A stretch of 64,000 bases of DNA from Prunus persica (GCF_000346465.2 NC_034009.1:47423657-47487656); one strand, 5' to 3'. Counted from the stretch's first letter, positions 1 through 14,950 are shown. The notes: generated by a model not told the origin, from the letters alone. Translations and numbers: made by a program.

Positions 1-597
1 TCCCCATTTAAGTTTCACAATCACAGTCTTTCCAGTCAGATTGTTCAAGAAAGGTTTCGGGTTAACTGGTATTGTCTGCATTTTGCGAATGAACAAAAGT
101 ATCGCAAATCAGGGCATGCCATTATGTTCAACAAGTGAATTTAAATATACTAGCAAATAAAAATATTTTCGACGAATTAATGCTCAGATGTTATTCATCA
201 ACTACTAACTAAACACATGAAAATATTATTGTGCTTTTTAGAAGCAATATTTTTTTAATAATCTCACATTAAAACAAAATGAATGCATATAAGAATCTTT
301 CATATAACCCAAATATTATTTAGGAACCCAGCAGACCACAAGTTACACTAGCATATTATTGACTATAGCAAACCCCGAACTTCCACAAAAAAAGAAGAAA
401 AAAAACCACCGTAAAGCCCAAAATAAGAAATTATAAGAACTCCCAAAGAGATGGTAAATTTTAAAAAGAAACCAGAAAGTTTTAAAATATGTGCCGCAAT
501 TAGATACGAAAAAGACCCACAAAAATCTTTCTAGTATAACATATTTATGCTTATGCGAGGAAGAAAGTTAGATGAAACAGGAATTACTCACGGCCAT
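1..597 (-). CDS. Small nuclear ribonucleoprotein F (SmF), 5' part
   Basis: Core Sm protein F, part of the seven-membered Sm ring around U1, U2, U4 and U5 snRNAs in the spliceosome. Exon 1 codes only Met-Ala (592-597) and is followed by a GTGAGT donor. Exon 2 begins at 75 after a TGCAG acceptor and runs out of the window at position 1, giving [15 protein letters not shown] and then [10 protein letters not shown]. The joined start [15 protein letters not shown] is what I know of plant SmF, where the N-terminus is nearly invariant and an ATG-GCC first exon is plausible. The intron (76-591) is AT-rich. About 27 of the usual 85-90 residues are in view, including the start of the Sm1 motif. The leader (about 598-700) carries a telo-box-like AAACCCT. 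Identity is near certain from the sequence; the 3' part is outside the window. Confidence 0.93.
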
Positions 598-663
598 TGG
601 CGATTGAGAAGACACCTTCAGTCGAGCTGAGCTGAAAGACGAGGTTTTTCTGTGGACTTCACG

Positions 664-673
664 AGGGTTTAGG
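664..673 (-). promoter_or_regulatory. Telo-box-like element of the SmF gene
   Basis: On the minus strand this reads CCTAAACCCT, about 70 bp upstream of the SmF start codon. Telo-boxes (AAACCCTA) are known in plant promoters and leaders of ribosomal and growth-related genes. Function here is inferred from position only. Confidence 0.5.
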
Positions 674-733
674 TTTCTCGAAACTCTAAGGTCCGGACCA
701 CTGAATTCTATCTACACCGTTGGGCCTCCTTTT

Positions 734-795
734 AATTATATACAGAGAAAATTTTAATTTGATGGGAGGCCCTTTTCTCTTTGTATATAATTTAA
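734..795. repeat. Small imperfect inverted repeat
   Basis: Arms of about 20 bp (TAATTATATACAGAGAAAA and its near complement ending in TTTGTATATAATTTA) are separated by about 20 bp. It lies about 140-200 bp upstream of the SmF start codon. It could be a tiny MITE relic or a chance AT-rich hairpin. Confidence 0.4.
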
Positions 796-1967
796 CCAGA
801 AAAAAAAAAATTACGTGCATGTATTTTCTTTTTGTCTTCAATATAGTAATCCCATCAAATTAAAGTAAGAAAAGTGTGAATCATAGAACACACAAAAATC
901 ACAATCCACATCATTTAATATGAGTTATCGCTTAAATGTCAAAATAGTTCATGTGTTTTATCCTGTTGGCCAATTTAGTCTTTGTGTTTTCAATTTGGCC
1001 AACTTAGTCCCCGTATTTTTAATTTGGCCAATTTAGTCCCTATTCACAACCACAAACGACCCAAATCCTCCACCCCACAACAACTCTCTCTGTCTCTCTT
1101 CCCTTTAGCCACATCCTCCTTCTTGCTCGACCACGAGCTGCAACATTTGCTGCTTTGTTTGCTCCATGGGAACCCAATTACAGTGCAAAAGCAAGGTTTA
1201 TAGGAACGACCAAAGAAATTTTTGAACTCCTTTGATTAAAGAAGTTGCTTAGCTTAGGTATGCCCTTCATATGTGGTGAACCTGTTTTGTGACAATAAGG
1301 CCGAGATATATATTACACATAATCAAGTTTAGTATGATCACACGAACAATGTTAAAGTAAATCGACATTTTTAATTATTAGAATATTTAATTATATTTAA
1401 TATTTATGTGGAGGTAGGATCCACTTGTCACGTCACCTACGCAATTGTTGTAAGGATTTATGTGTATGAAATTACAAAAATACCCCTACAATGTTATCAC
1501 ATTTAACAGACTTTTGCATGAAGTTGACGACATGGGGCAAGTAGTAGGTCACCAAACCTTGGTCAAGTGATGAAAGTGGGCCACTTTAAATTTGGGGAGG
1601 CAATGTGAGATTTGACCGTAGTTTCAAGAGGTATTGGTGTAAAGAAGTCTTATAAATATTGACAAGACCTGACTCGAATTCCACCTCGGAATTCGTGTCG
1701 AACCCTATTACCCATTCAACATCAAACCGATGCTAGGCCCACTTACTAAAAACATCCTCTTCTCCGAAACAAAGGAAAAAAGGATCGAGACTTCTACCGA
1801 AAATTCGACAATCTCCCTTAAAAAATGGACTTTACCAAAATTTTCACCAGTAAAAAACAACCGAAAAAGAAAATACAAACTACCAGCACACACGATGCAG
1901 CAGCACACATGTTACAAAATAGGCCTCTAGCCTTAACTACAACCCTACACGGCCAATTTCAAAAGTT
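796..1967. other. Intergenic DNA without a recognisable gene
   Basis: AT-rich. It has a short threefold run of 'aatttggccaa(c/t)ttagtcc' around 970-1040 and otherwise no coding signal. The short open frames here do not resemble any protein I know. Confidence 0.5.
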
Positions 1968-2173
1968 TAAGAGTGGCTCCAGCGAAGGAGCCCAGCCCGA
2001 GGCAAGGGCAGAAAAAAAAAAAAATTTCGCTCCATCGTGCAGCCCAGGCCCGGGTTTGGTGTGGGACCCACCAACTCGGGCCAGCCCAAAGGCCAAACCA
2101 GCCCCAGGTCCAAAACGCGGGTGCTGACGTCAGCGCTGGCGTCACGCTGACGTCAGCTAGGGCTGTCAAAAAA

Positions 2174-2216
2174 TTTTTACCGTTGGCGCGTGCAATGCAC
2201 GCGCCAACGGTAAAAA
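2174..2216. repeat. 43-bp perfect palindrome
   Basis: Arms of 21 bp (from TTTTTACCGTTGGCGC inward) mirror each other around the single base at 2195. The next base pair outward is a mismatch. Transcribed, it would form a strong hairpin with a one-base centre. It lies inside the Harbinger-like element. Confidence 0.9.
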
Positions 2217-2702
2217 AATTTTGAATCAGCGCGCGCTGACGTCAGCGCTGACGCTAGCGCCAACGATAGGCTGCCACGTGTCGCGCTCAGTGCCTTCCGA
2301 TCTGCTTCTCCTTTCTAATCCAACGGCTGAGGCTTTTTTGGGTGAAAAAAATATGAAAAAAAATTCTAAAAAATTCTAAAAAATTCTGGTATTTTTTTCT
2401 ATAAATACCTATCAATACCCTTCACTTTCAACACCAATACTCTTACATTTCATTATACTTCTACTAATATTCACTCTTTTTACACAACATTTTCCTCTTT
2501 TTCATCTAGCATTTTGATTTCATATTTTTATGGCTTCTTCTATCGAAACCGGAGGGGCTGAGATGAAGTATGAATTATAAACTCTCAGAAATGAAAATAT
2601 AGAAAGATGTGGTGTGAGAGGTATGAGCTGAGACTCTGGTTTTATAGAAAAATTTGGCAAGATAGACATGCCACGTGGCTTGATTTTATTGGATGAAAAT
2701 CA

Positions 2703-2925
2703 TATCTGAAATTTGAAATTCATCCGAAATTTGAACCCAAATTTATCTGAAATTTGAATTTTGAAATTCATCCGAAATTTGAACCCAAATTTATCTGAAA
2801 TTTGAATTTTGAAATTCATTCGAAATTTGAACCCAAAAATTTATCTGAAATTTGAACTTTGAAATTAATCCGAAATTTGAATCCAAATATCTTATCCGAA
2901 AATTTTATCTGATTATGAATAGTCT
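2703..2925. repeat. 48-bp tandem repeat, about 4.5 units
   Basis: Units of the form 'atctgaaatttgaa...catccgaaatttgaacccaaattt' repeat with few changes, decaying to the right. They lie inside the Harbinger-like element. Confidence 0.85.
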
Positions 2926-3150
2926 TGACACGTAGGAATCCGAAAATCTTATCTGAAAATATTACCCAAATTAATTATTTTCATTAAAAAATAGGAGGAA
3001 AAAACAAAAAAGTGAATAGTAATTGCCATGGCTAAGGGCAACGGGTGGAGAAACGATTTACTATTTGCAAGGGCAACCACTATTCACGTGAATAGTGCTT
3101 GCCCTAGCTCCACCCTTGCCATGGCTAAGGGCAAATGGGTGGAGTTGCTC

Positions 3151-4600
3151 TAAAGAAATGGACAAGAAGTGTCCTACAATTAAGCCGAGGCACGTGAAGG
3201 GGAAGGCTCGGCCTCATTCTCCAGCTGCTAAAGCCAGGCCGCATTCTCCAGCCGCTCCATCCGACAGCTTCTTGTAAGACTCCAGCTCCTCCGGCCGTGT
3301 TCTCGCAAGCCCCCAGAGCTCCAAAACCCGGCTGCCCAGCTTCATCGCCTCGCGCCATTACAATCCATTCCGGCCGTCTTTGAGTTTCCAGCCGCTGTGA
3401 ATCCAAGACTCCAACCCACAATTCCGGCCGCCACTTTAGCTCCCAACCGCTGCAAACTAGAGTTCCTTCGAGCTTCGAGCTTCCAGCCCGGTCGCAGTCA
3501 AGCCTTGGATTCCGGCCGCCATTTTTCTCCTGCCCGGCCAGCCTCTCCAATCCGGCTGTTATTTTTCTCAAGCCCGGCCGGTCTCTCGAACCCGGCGCTA
3601 TTTTTCTCAAGCTCGGTCTGTTCTCGCGCACAGTAACCCCAAGAGCCCGTTTGCTTGTACTTTCGCAAAGGGCCGGGTTAGGTGGATTTTCACCACCCTC
3701 AAACACCTATGGATTGTAATATTTGCATATATAGTTTTCAAAAGAAAACAACTCTGAGTTTTGCTATATATAATTTGTAAGAGATAAACAAATTTATAAA
3801 GGAATGGTTTTGGTGACTGATGGAGTCAAGTACTGTGTTGGTGTTCGCAATGAATCAGATTGCTTTGATGATTGGTAATGGTTCAGTTGAATTTTTGTTG
3901 GTTAAGTTAAAACTGCGGGTAATTAAACAAGGTGACATATTGTTTAAGTTTAAACGTGAATAATAATAATAATCATCATCATGAAATGGCCCTTGAATTT
4001 TTCAAAAATTTTCATTTGAGTTCTCAAACTCTCAAATTAATCAATGTAGTTCTTGATCTTTTTGTTCTACACATTTTGGTCCCTCTCGAGTCTCGTCGCT
4101 TTATGTCAAAATATTAGTTAAATTTGGTCATGTACAGTGAAAGTGGTATTTTCATCAAAATACAACCTATCTACCCAAGATAAAAATGGAATCCTGTGTA
4201 TTTTGCTCAATAAAGTTCTATACTCTCTTAGATAGAACCCAAATTTAAAATTCTAAATAGAGAGAAGATGCCCATATTGAGCAAAATAGACAGATTAATT
4301 AGTGATAGATGAACATAATTTGAGAGTAATTGGAAGAATGGAGAGCGTATTATTTCAGTGGGGGTAAACCCCTACTTATCGCAATTACATGAATAGAGTG
4401 TAATACTAACCTTAACTACTCATCCATCAAATGCATCGGTGGTCAACAAAGCCATAGCCCTAATCACTATCTTGATTTAAGGCATCCCCACCAAATTTAC
4501 AACAAAGAGAGCATTCTTTCCTTTTATAAATAAACTTCTCTTCAGTTTTATTGGAAGAACTTACATAGCATAGATATAGCGATGAATTGATGTCATCCCT
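3151..4600. other. Intergenic DNA with a GC-rich block
   Basis: 3200-3690 is unusually GC-rich, with recurrent CCGGCCG and CCAGC motifs. It is open in several frames on both strands, but none looks like a known protein and no splice structure is evident. The block may be a decayed leader, a gene fragment or part of a repeat. From 3700 to 4600 the DNA is AT-rich with nothing recognisable. Confidence 0.4.
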
Positions 4601-4617
4601 TTAATTAGGGTTCATGT

Positions 4618-7680
<3,063 letters not shown>

Positions 7681-7728
7681 GATTGATTATTTCAATTTGT
7701 TTAGTTTCTATCTTCTAGCTACTTGGCC

Positions 7729-7736
7729 TTTATATA
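7729..7736 (-). promoter_or_regulatory. TATA box of the beta-glucosidase gene
   Basis: TATATAAA on the minus strand, about 50 bp upstream of the start codon at 7680. This implies a very short leader. Confidence 0.55.
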
Positions 7737-7744
7737 CATAGTGG

Positions 7745-8300
7745 AAGAAAAAACATGTGGTAAGATAAAAACCCTAAATTTGAAAGCTGCCTAAATATGG
7801 CATGCATGCATGCACTTTTAGGAAAACCTGAGCCCGATAACTTCAGAAGTTGTCCGTACCCTTGATTTCAATCAGAAGCGGTCAACGCGTGCGTAAAAGT
7901 TGCTTAACAAATTCTAGACCACAGTTGCAACAAACATGTACTTCAACGTCTGAAAAATATTGCAAAATGAGAAATCAATGTTTTTACATTTATCCGCATT
8001 TCGCTACATATGTATTATTCTAATAATATGAGTTATGACGTAACACATAAATTAGCAGAGTTTGTAATAGGTATAAATTCAAATTCAAATTGTTATAAAG
8101 GCCAATAGGCATGCACGCCAAAATGCTAGTATAATATAAAATATATCAAAATCATCCTCTACATACAAAGTTTTGGAATTAGTACCGTCTGGACTGCAAC
8201 TGCATCTGGGTTTTCAGACCCGTGAGTGGGAAAGAGAGCATTTCTTAGCTGAGTTTTTTCAGGAGCAAGTTTCGACAGGTGGCAAATTGAATTCTGATCA
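7745..8300. other. Intergenic spacer between beta-glucosidase and MPC1
   Basis: The spacer between the divergently transcribed beta-glucosidase and pyruvate carrier genes. It is AT-rich, with no feature I can name apart from the alternating run 'gcatgcatgcatgca' near 7800. Confidence 0.5.
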
Positions 8301-9209
8301 TTATGGGCCTGTTTGGTGGGCTTGAATTGGATCTACAATCCACAATCCTGTCACGTTCGAGCCCAACCCAACCCCATAGAATTCTCCATCTCTATAGGTC
8401 GTAGCCGGCGAACTTGAGCCGTTTCCAGCGAACCCCACCCATCTCTGGCTCTGGCTCAAACCATGTCATCTCCGATCTCTTATTTCTTTTCTGGGACTCG
8501 TTCGTCATAAGTGATTCTTCTGTGGTCAGTGTCTCCTTCGTCCCCAGTGCTTCTCTTTCATCGTCAAGATCTTGCGTTTTGTTTTGATTAACATGTGACT
8601 TTTAATGCTTGAATTTTGCTGGATTTTTCATTTTCTCCAAAACATATTTGATCATGCACTATTGAATTTATTGTGGGTTTCTCTTCTACATTTCATGGGT
8701 CTTTCTTTGCAGTGTTTCAATGCCTGTACGAGTGTGTGTCTGTCCTGTGACTGCAATTGGGTACATCGTTTGAAGTCCTAGTTTTGTCTTTTGACTGATT
8801 CAATGATTTCTGATGTTCATTTAAGCAATTAAACAGTAATTTGACGCGAAATCATTATCTCAATCATGCATTTGATTGTTTAGATACATGAAAGTTGAAT
8901 TCTTGTTGTGCAAATGAAATTTTTGATGTGGTTGTTTTGTTCTTCTCAGAGTAAAACGGCATTAACCCAATTGCTGGGAGAAAAGGAAAAAATGAAAAGA
9001 GATTTTGAAATAGGAAAACTCCTTCTCACAGTGAGTTTCATTAAGTCATATGTTTTCGCATACTTGGGTTGGGGTCATCTCTGGGAGTGAAGAATTTCTG
9101 GCATAGCTAGTATGGCCAACTGGTTTCTAGTTAAAACACCCTGAGATTAGCTAGCTCCTCAATTGAAAATTTTGTTTGTTAGCCGATTCGTGTCTGAAAT
9201 AGCATGTTT

Positions 9210-9345
9210 TTAACATTATCCAGTGTCTTTGTCCCACGTAACACCAATCATAGGATAGGATTAAAGATATTAAATATGATCCAGTATAATCCAATACTAG
9301 GTAATAATCCTATGATATCCAATCCTGCATGGCAAACGAGGCCTA
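9210..9345. repeat. MITE-like inverted repeat in the MPC1 5' leader intron
   Basis: ATCATAGGAT (9248-9257) is mirrored by ATCCTATGAT (9307-9316), with weaker pairing further out. The right side ends in 'catggcaaacgaggcc', like many plant MITE termini. The partner-like 'gggcctgtttggtgggc' occurs at 8307. The true ends are uncertain. Confidence 0.35.
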
Positions 9346-9447
9346 TGTTCAGATTTTACCCATACTTGCCCCCTGGCAATGTATCTTGTCATTGTTGAAT
9401 GGTCTTTTTCTTCTTCTGACTTTACAGAGTTTCTAAGCGGCTGTGAT

Positions 9448-10212
9448 ATGGCATCATTCCGAGCATTCTTGAACAGTCCAGTTGGTCCAAAAACAACTCA
9501 CTTTTGGGGACCTATTGCAAACTGGGGATTCGTTGCCGCGGTATGCTTCACTTCCATGATATCTAGAATGTATTTGATTTCAAATGAGGTTTCTTGCTTT
9601 TTGACTAATTCTGATCGTAATGGGCTGATTTAACAGGGATTGGCGGATATGAACAAACCTCCAGAAATGATTTCTGGCAACATGACAGCAGGTCCAAGAT
9701 AACTGGTTTTCAAGGATGTCAATTATTTTCTGTATATATTATGTTACAGGATTGTAATTTACTTTGGATTTGGTTCTGCAGCAATGTGCGTTTATTCTGC
9801 ATTGTTTATGAGATTCGCATGGATGGTGCAGCCTCGCAATTATCTACTTTTGGCATGCCATGTCTCAAATGAGACTGTCCAACTCTATCAACTCTCTCGC
9901 TGGGCAAGGGGTCAGGGGTAAGTGACTAGCTGATTTTATCATCAATTTTAGAAAAGTAGAAATAAATTTATAATAAAAATGGCAATATGCTTAAGTTGAG
10001 TTGTCAATTGTCATAACTTTCCTTTAGGTGGGGTTTTCTTTACTTACTCCGACCTTTTGTATCAAAAATGGTTGAGCCTAAACATAAATTGCTCCTTAAT
10101 AAGAAGGCACTGCATGCATTGCCTCAAACACAACATCTTGAGATTTACTGTCATTTTCTTGCTTTATGATAGGTACTTTCCCCAGAAGAAGGATGAACCT
10201 GCGTCCGAGTAG
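9448..10212 (+). CDS. MPC1: Mitochondrial pyruvate carrier 1 (MPC1)
   Basis: Subunit of the inner-membrane pyruvate carrier, which works as a heteromer with MPC2-type subunits to bring cytosolic pyruvate into mitochondria. Four coding exons, 9448-9540, 9637-9691, 9782-9917 and 10173-10212, join to 107 residues, the normal plant length. Visible family motifs are FLNSPVGPKTTHFWGP, ANWGFVAAG, KPPEMISG and ACHVSNETVQLYQ. The C-terminus is short and charged (PQKKDEPASE). A TTTACAG acceptor at 9427 shows that the leader is spliced, so exon 1 lies further upstream, probably around 8350-8600. The start ATG fits the family start MASFRAF. The gene ends about 535 bp from the 3' end of the NSA1-like gene on the other strand. 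Confidence 0.95.
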
Positions 10213-10746
10213 CGTGCTGCTTCTTTCATTCATTTGCTGGTCCATTGTGTTGTTTGTTGTGATTTTTACCCAAAACAGTGTTGATCTCGTGTATGACTCA
10301 TTTAATACAGTTCTATTTTGATATTAACTCAGCAGATGGATGTTCAGTGAAACCTCTTCTTCTATCGTCTAATTTGTATTTAATGTCATGCACTGGGTTT
10401 TTTACTATATATTTTTTATATATAAAATATTTGTTTTTAATCAATTGTGTAGAAGACGTAAAATCTCTTACGGTACGAGGACGTTAAAGAGTAATAAGGA
10501 ATTGTAAAACGTTGCATACAGGTTGCTGAAAAACTTGCACTTTCATTCAAAAAGATTCAGTTGGATCACCCTTACCCCAAATAATATGTGAAGGGATAAT
10601 GTTTTTTTTTTCTTTTATCAAAAATTTGTCGAGCAGCAATTGCCTTTCACCTTGGCATGTTTGGCACCACCCCCTCCCCTGTTACACGAGCATATAAATG
10701 CTCCATACTTTGGCGCCATCAGGATCATGATACATCGGCGAGATCT
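10213..10746. other. Shared 3' region of MPC1 and the NSA1-like gene
   Basis: Tail-to-tail spacer of about 530 bp holding the 3' untranslated parts of both genes. No other feature is seen. Confidence 0.5.
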
Positions 10747-13700
10747 TCACATTTTTAATCTTTTGCTACTTTTCTTGGATTTCACCTTCTTGCCTCCATA
10801 TTCTTCAGAAGATTCCTTGTTTCCACTTTTTGCTTCAGCTTCCTTCTTGATTCCTTTCTTTTCCTTTGATTTCTTCCTTTTCACAGGTGGTGTTTCGCCC
10901 TCATCTCTCTCATCTTCATGCAGCGGCTCATCTCTCTCATCTTCCCTGTTTCCACTTTTTGCTTCAGCTTCCTTCTTGATTCCTTTCTTTTCCTTTGATT
11001 TCTTCCTTTTCACAGGTGGTGTTTTGCCCTCATCTCTCTCATCTTCATGCAGCGGCCAATCGGCTGCAGAATGGGCAATTTCTGCTTCTACAGAATAAAA
11101 AGGAAAACTTGCAGCCAAAGTTTTGGGGAACAATTACATGATAGCGCAACTCTCAGATCAGAGATAGGAAATAGGAAAACTAACCTTCATCAGCAAAATT
11201 GGAATCAAAAAGAACATTTGTCAGATGCTGCTTCAGGTGAACCTGCACAATTAATCTACAAGAATGACAAAGCTGCAGCATAAATGATTGTTACTCTTCT
11301 AACCACATTTAAAATCTGTTGCCATGAGCTTTAATATATAAAAATAGCCCATTACTTGAGTATGCATGAAACCATGATACTTAGCAAAACAATACAGGGC
11401 GATAACATACAGCGGAAAGTAGTTGCCGCGTCTTCACATTCCAAAGCCGTAGATAGCTATCCAATCCTAGGATAGGAGGAAAGGAGAACTTAACATCAGT
11501 ATGAAGATAATTTTGGTTTCCAAAGAGAACTCATAAACTTCACCGATAAAGTTTAAAAATTACAAACAAATGTTCAAGATCCTGAGAATGACTTCAAAAA
11601 TGTAATAATAAGCATGCCCAATATTTAAAACTGCAACCATGCACTCACCACATGATGCTATCACTGGAAACTCAGGGTGCCTTGCTATGGATCTTATACT
11701 ACCTGAACACTTCCCCAAAAAGCAACCTAACAATTTACCTGTAAAAAACACAGAATTAAAATAAATAAAGCAACTTAAATATAGTCCAAAAGAGAGATTA
11801 CAGGATAACAGAAACAACATCAAGGCATCTTCTATATTATCATTTTCTGTTGGGAAAACACTACCACCATTTTGTTCCTATCGAAGCAAATAAGTAAGAC
11901 ATGTTATAATTCACAAATCAAGTAAGATACCAACTAGCTCTTAGTCTAGCGATACTCCTCTTTCCAAAGTTGGAAGAGGTCCCAAGTTCAAATCCCCCCT
12001 CCCCAATTGGTCAAAATTTATTAAAAACTGAATTAGGAATAATGCTCTCAAATATGAATAGGACTTGAAAAGGGACCGCCATAGTGTACATTCCTAATCC
12101 CCAGCAGTTAATCCATACCCCCAACTAACTGTTTACCAACTGTATTGAGACTATTCTTAATTTTGATGTAACGTACAAAATTCCTACAATTTATACTCAT
12201 GATCATGATAGAAGTTCACATACAAATTTGCCAAGAGTTGATATACAAGTATAATTGAGCCTCATGTCAGTAGTTCTTGGGCAGAACCAAGGGGCATCCT
12301 ATGGATGGTAAACTCAACTTCAAGCAAGAATGTGAAAGCCCTAAGCTCAGTCCATATAAAAGGCACTGCCCCCATTGACCCCACCACTTATGTACTAAAA
12401 AACATATGTGCACAACACGAATTGCAAACAAAAACATCATTATGTGCCCACTAAAAATCAATGCACCTGTGCGGATGTCAAAAGAAGCGAGGTCCCCAGA
12501 TCCATTCCCTACGTAGATGGTATAGCCATCTAGATCTTCAGCAACAGATTTAATAGCAGTCTCCCGAAAATCAAATGATATGACAGGTCTTCGCTGAGCA
12601 GAAATGTCAAAAAGACGAACCTATTGAATAAAACAAGTCATAAGGTGTCAATAAAATCATTTTTGGGTAAGCTACTAGGAAGTAGACATTCAAAACACTG
12701 AACTTCTAAAAGAAGAAAAACATGATAGGACTCCAAGTACACAAAGTCATCCAGTTTTTAATAAAACCTATACTATATTCCTAATTTGCACAGGGGTTTA
12801 TAATTTCATATGGCAAATATTATGTTATATTATAACCACTAAAATGCAGAATAACTGCCTACTGTTGGAAATAGGAAGCATTCGTCCAAAGTACATAAAG
12901 AAAGGGAGTACTTTCCACAAGTAGTTTATTCCCAACTGAAAATAATAAGAAAAAAACATCCCACTGTAAGCAATTATTACCTCATGGCTGTTGGTGCCAG
13001 CCACAAATTTACGATGATCATCTTTACTCAAAAATGTGGCAGATGTGAACCAAGTTGGGGTAAAGATACCAAGGCTGTTTTTAGGAGGCTGCTCAGGGTC
13101 AAAAAGGTCAGAATAAATGTAGGCCATACATTTGCAAATGAAAAATTTATGTGCCAGTTTGTTCAAAATGTAATGGGGGAAGATAGAAATGCTCACAGGT
13201 TTTGCTGTCCAAATCTTGGCACAGCTTTCAAGATCCCAGACATTCATCTCAACACGCTTCCTGAATTCGAAAATAATAAGGTCATCACATATCATACCAA
13301 TATGCTACTGATGATACTCTTTGATTAATTAAAATTATGTAGATCTTGAACCTCCTATAGTAAGTTACTCAAAATGAGAACTCACCCTCCCGATAAAAAA
13401 TAGTTTTCACTTCCATCCACTTTAGAACATAAAATACTGCCGCCACCACCTACACTCCATGTTCTTGAAGACCCAGTAGAAGCAACATCAGCTGCTGATT
13501 TATTCACTTCAAAGGATCTTATGCTTGCATTTCCTTTTGTTGTACACGTAAGCAAAGTGCAAGACCTAACAGCAGACAATAATCGAAAAAAGATCCATAA
13601 CTGTATGCACTGAGGGAACAATACCACTGATTTTAAATATATAAAAACTTCTGGAAGAGATCAATGACTGACATAAGAATATAGCAAAATTAGAGACATC

Positions 13701-14895
13701 TCTCACAGGTTTAAGTGCAAGACAACTTGGCTGACAGGGGACACTTGTTTAGGTTCATAACCTCACATACATGCAAGCAGTTGAAACAGAAAGTAAACAA
13801 ATGAAATATACAAGTACCAATACATTGTGCATGTATGAGATGCATTCCACAAACCACTGAACCAGACAATGCATCCTATATATGAGTAAGGGTACTGCAA
13901 TTACTCAAACTTGGTGAAAAAAATATTAAAAAACGAGTGAATCTAAAATTTGAACACCCAACCATACCCAAGCCCATGTCTCATAGGATGATTCAGTAGT
14001 CTAATTTTACTAAAAATTGCGTAGCCAATAAGAAAATGGGGTTTGTGGTTGCTCATTGATATCGGTAGAAAAACGATGTAAGCACAGAAGGCATGTTACC
14101 TAGAAGCCAATTCCGACTTCTTTTTGGCAAATAAATGCAATCCAGCAACGGGGTCATCTTCAGACTGAACACCATTAATACTGGCATTGGAGACTGAGAA
14201 ACGGAGATCCCCATTAAGAGGATTAAGAACTTCAACCTGCAAAACATATAAGCACCTAACATTTATCACCCCCTCTACTGAACCAGAAACCACAAATTGC
14301 TCCCACATATTCATAGTCCAGAGATGCACTCACCGTGCCATTTCTTCTTGCAACAGCTAGTAACTGCAACATAGCAAACAGGAAAAAGTTAAATAAATAA
14401 GGAACCATTCATAAAAAATACATTTTTACATATTAAGTATTAAGAAACAGAGCAACACATGCCCAATTGAAACTAAAGCACATTCCCAAGACACACCTGA
14501 ATAAAATGCTAAATCTCAACAGACCAAAACACATTGTATTAATTCTAACACAAACAAACAAACAAACAAACAACAAACACAAAGCAACACATACTGGGTC
14601 AGAATTTCGGTCATCGATAGAGGCGGCGAGCACGCATTTAGAGGAATCCGGGTCGCCCCACCTCTCAACCACCTTAGGTTCTGCTCTTCCTTGCTTACCT
14701 CGAGCTTCAACAACTATTAATGACGAAGAGAAAATTGTTGTTCAGACTATTAGCAAAAGAATTAGCAGTTGATTTTGATTGAAAAAGAAATGGGCAGCTT
14801 AGGATACAGTTACCTTTTATGAGACCAAGCTCGTCGAAGGTTAGAGCTCGAAGTGGAGGGCAACCTGGACAATCGAGTGTGGACGTACGAGGCAT
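10747..14895 (-). CDS. WD-repeat protein of the WDR74 / NSA1 type (60S ribosome biogenesis)
   Basis: Nucleolar WD40 beta-propeller. Yeast Nsa1 and human WDR74 act in maturation of the pre-60S particle and are released by an AAA ATPase (Rix7/NVL2). Twelve exons close in frame to 472 residues: 14814-14895, 14595-14713, 14334-14363, 14100-14236, 13386-13565, 13197-13260, 12981-13088, 12467-12620, 11649-11738, 11411-11466, 11185-11242, 10747-11087. Blade-like strands include LLAVARRNGTVEVLNPLNG, NVWDLESCAKIW, VRLFDISAQRRPV and DSYLRLWNVKTRQLL. The C-terminal tail, encoded by the last exon, is lysine- and glutamate-rich with KRKKSKEKKG nucleolar-type signals, and contains an in-frame tandem duplication. 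A telo-box lies 55-70 bp upstream of the ATG, as expected for ribosome biogenesis genes. Confidence 0.9.
10818..11056. repeat. 129-bp in-frame tandem duplication in the last NSA1-like exon
   Basis: Two copies of a 43-codon unit (PLHEDERDEG(E/K)TPPVKRKK and onward to EAKSGN) lie head to tail with only a few differences. The motif gtttccactttttgc recurs at 10819 and 10948, which fixes the period at 129 bp. Confidence 0.9.
11930..12180 (+). mobile_element. tRNA-derived SINE-like insertion in intron 8 of the NSA1-like gene
   Basis: A box-A-like AGCTCTTAGTCTAGCGAT is followed by a box-B-like AAGTTCAAATCCCC about 45 bp on, then a less defined body. This is the usual head of plant tRNA-derived SINEs. 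The ends are estimated. Confidence 0.5.
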
Positions 14896-14950
14896 GTTTT
14901 ACTCTCTGCTTCAACTCAGTCACAGAGTTTGCGAAAGAGAGAAACCCCTT

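Larger units (their letters stand above)
1971..3150. mobile_element. Non-autonomous PIF/Harbinger-like DNA transposon
   Basis: The left end GAGTGGCTCC and the right end GGAGTTGCTC form a short imperfect terminal inverted repeat. The element is flanked on both sides by TAA (1968-1970 and 3151-3153), the 3-bp target-site duplication typical of PIF/Harbinger. Its length is 1180 bp. Inside are a GC-rich left part with several CTGACGTCAGC motifs, a long palindrome (2174-2216), a TATA box (about 2399-2409), an ATG starting a 16-codon frame (2531-2581, MASSIETGGAEMKYEL) and 48-bp tandem repeats (2703-2925). Subterminal blocks near 3010-3150 repeat the motif 'ccatggctaagggcaa' twice. No transposase is present, so mobility would need a partner. 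Confidence 0.75.

Noticed and set aside
8307..9345. One large hAT-like element spanning the MPC1 leader, from matching end motifs
   Set aside because: The ends resemble each other (ggcctgtttgg and ggcctcgtttg), but no target duplication was found, and the span would include the probable first exon of MPC1.
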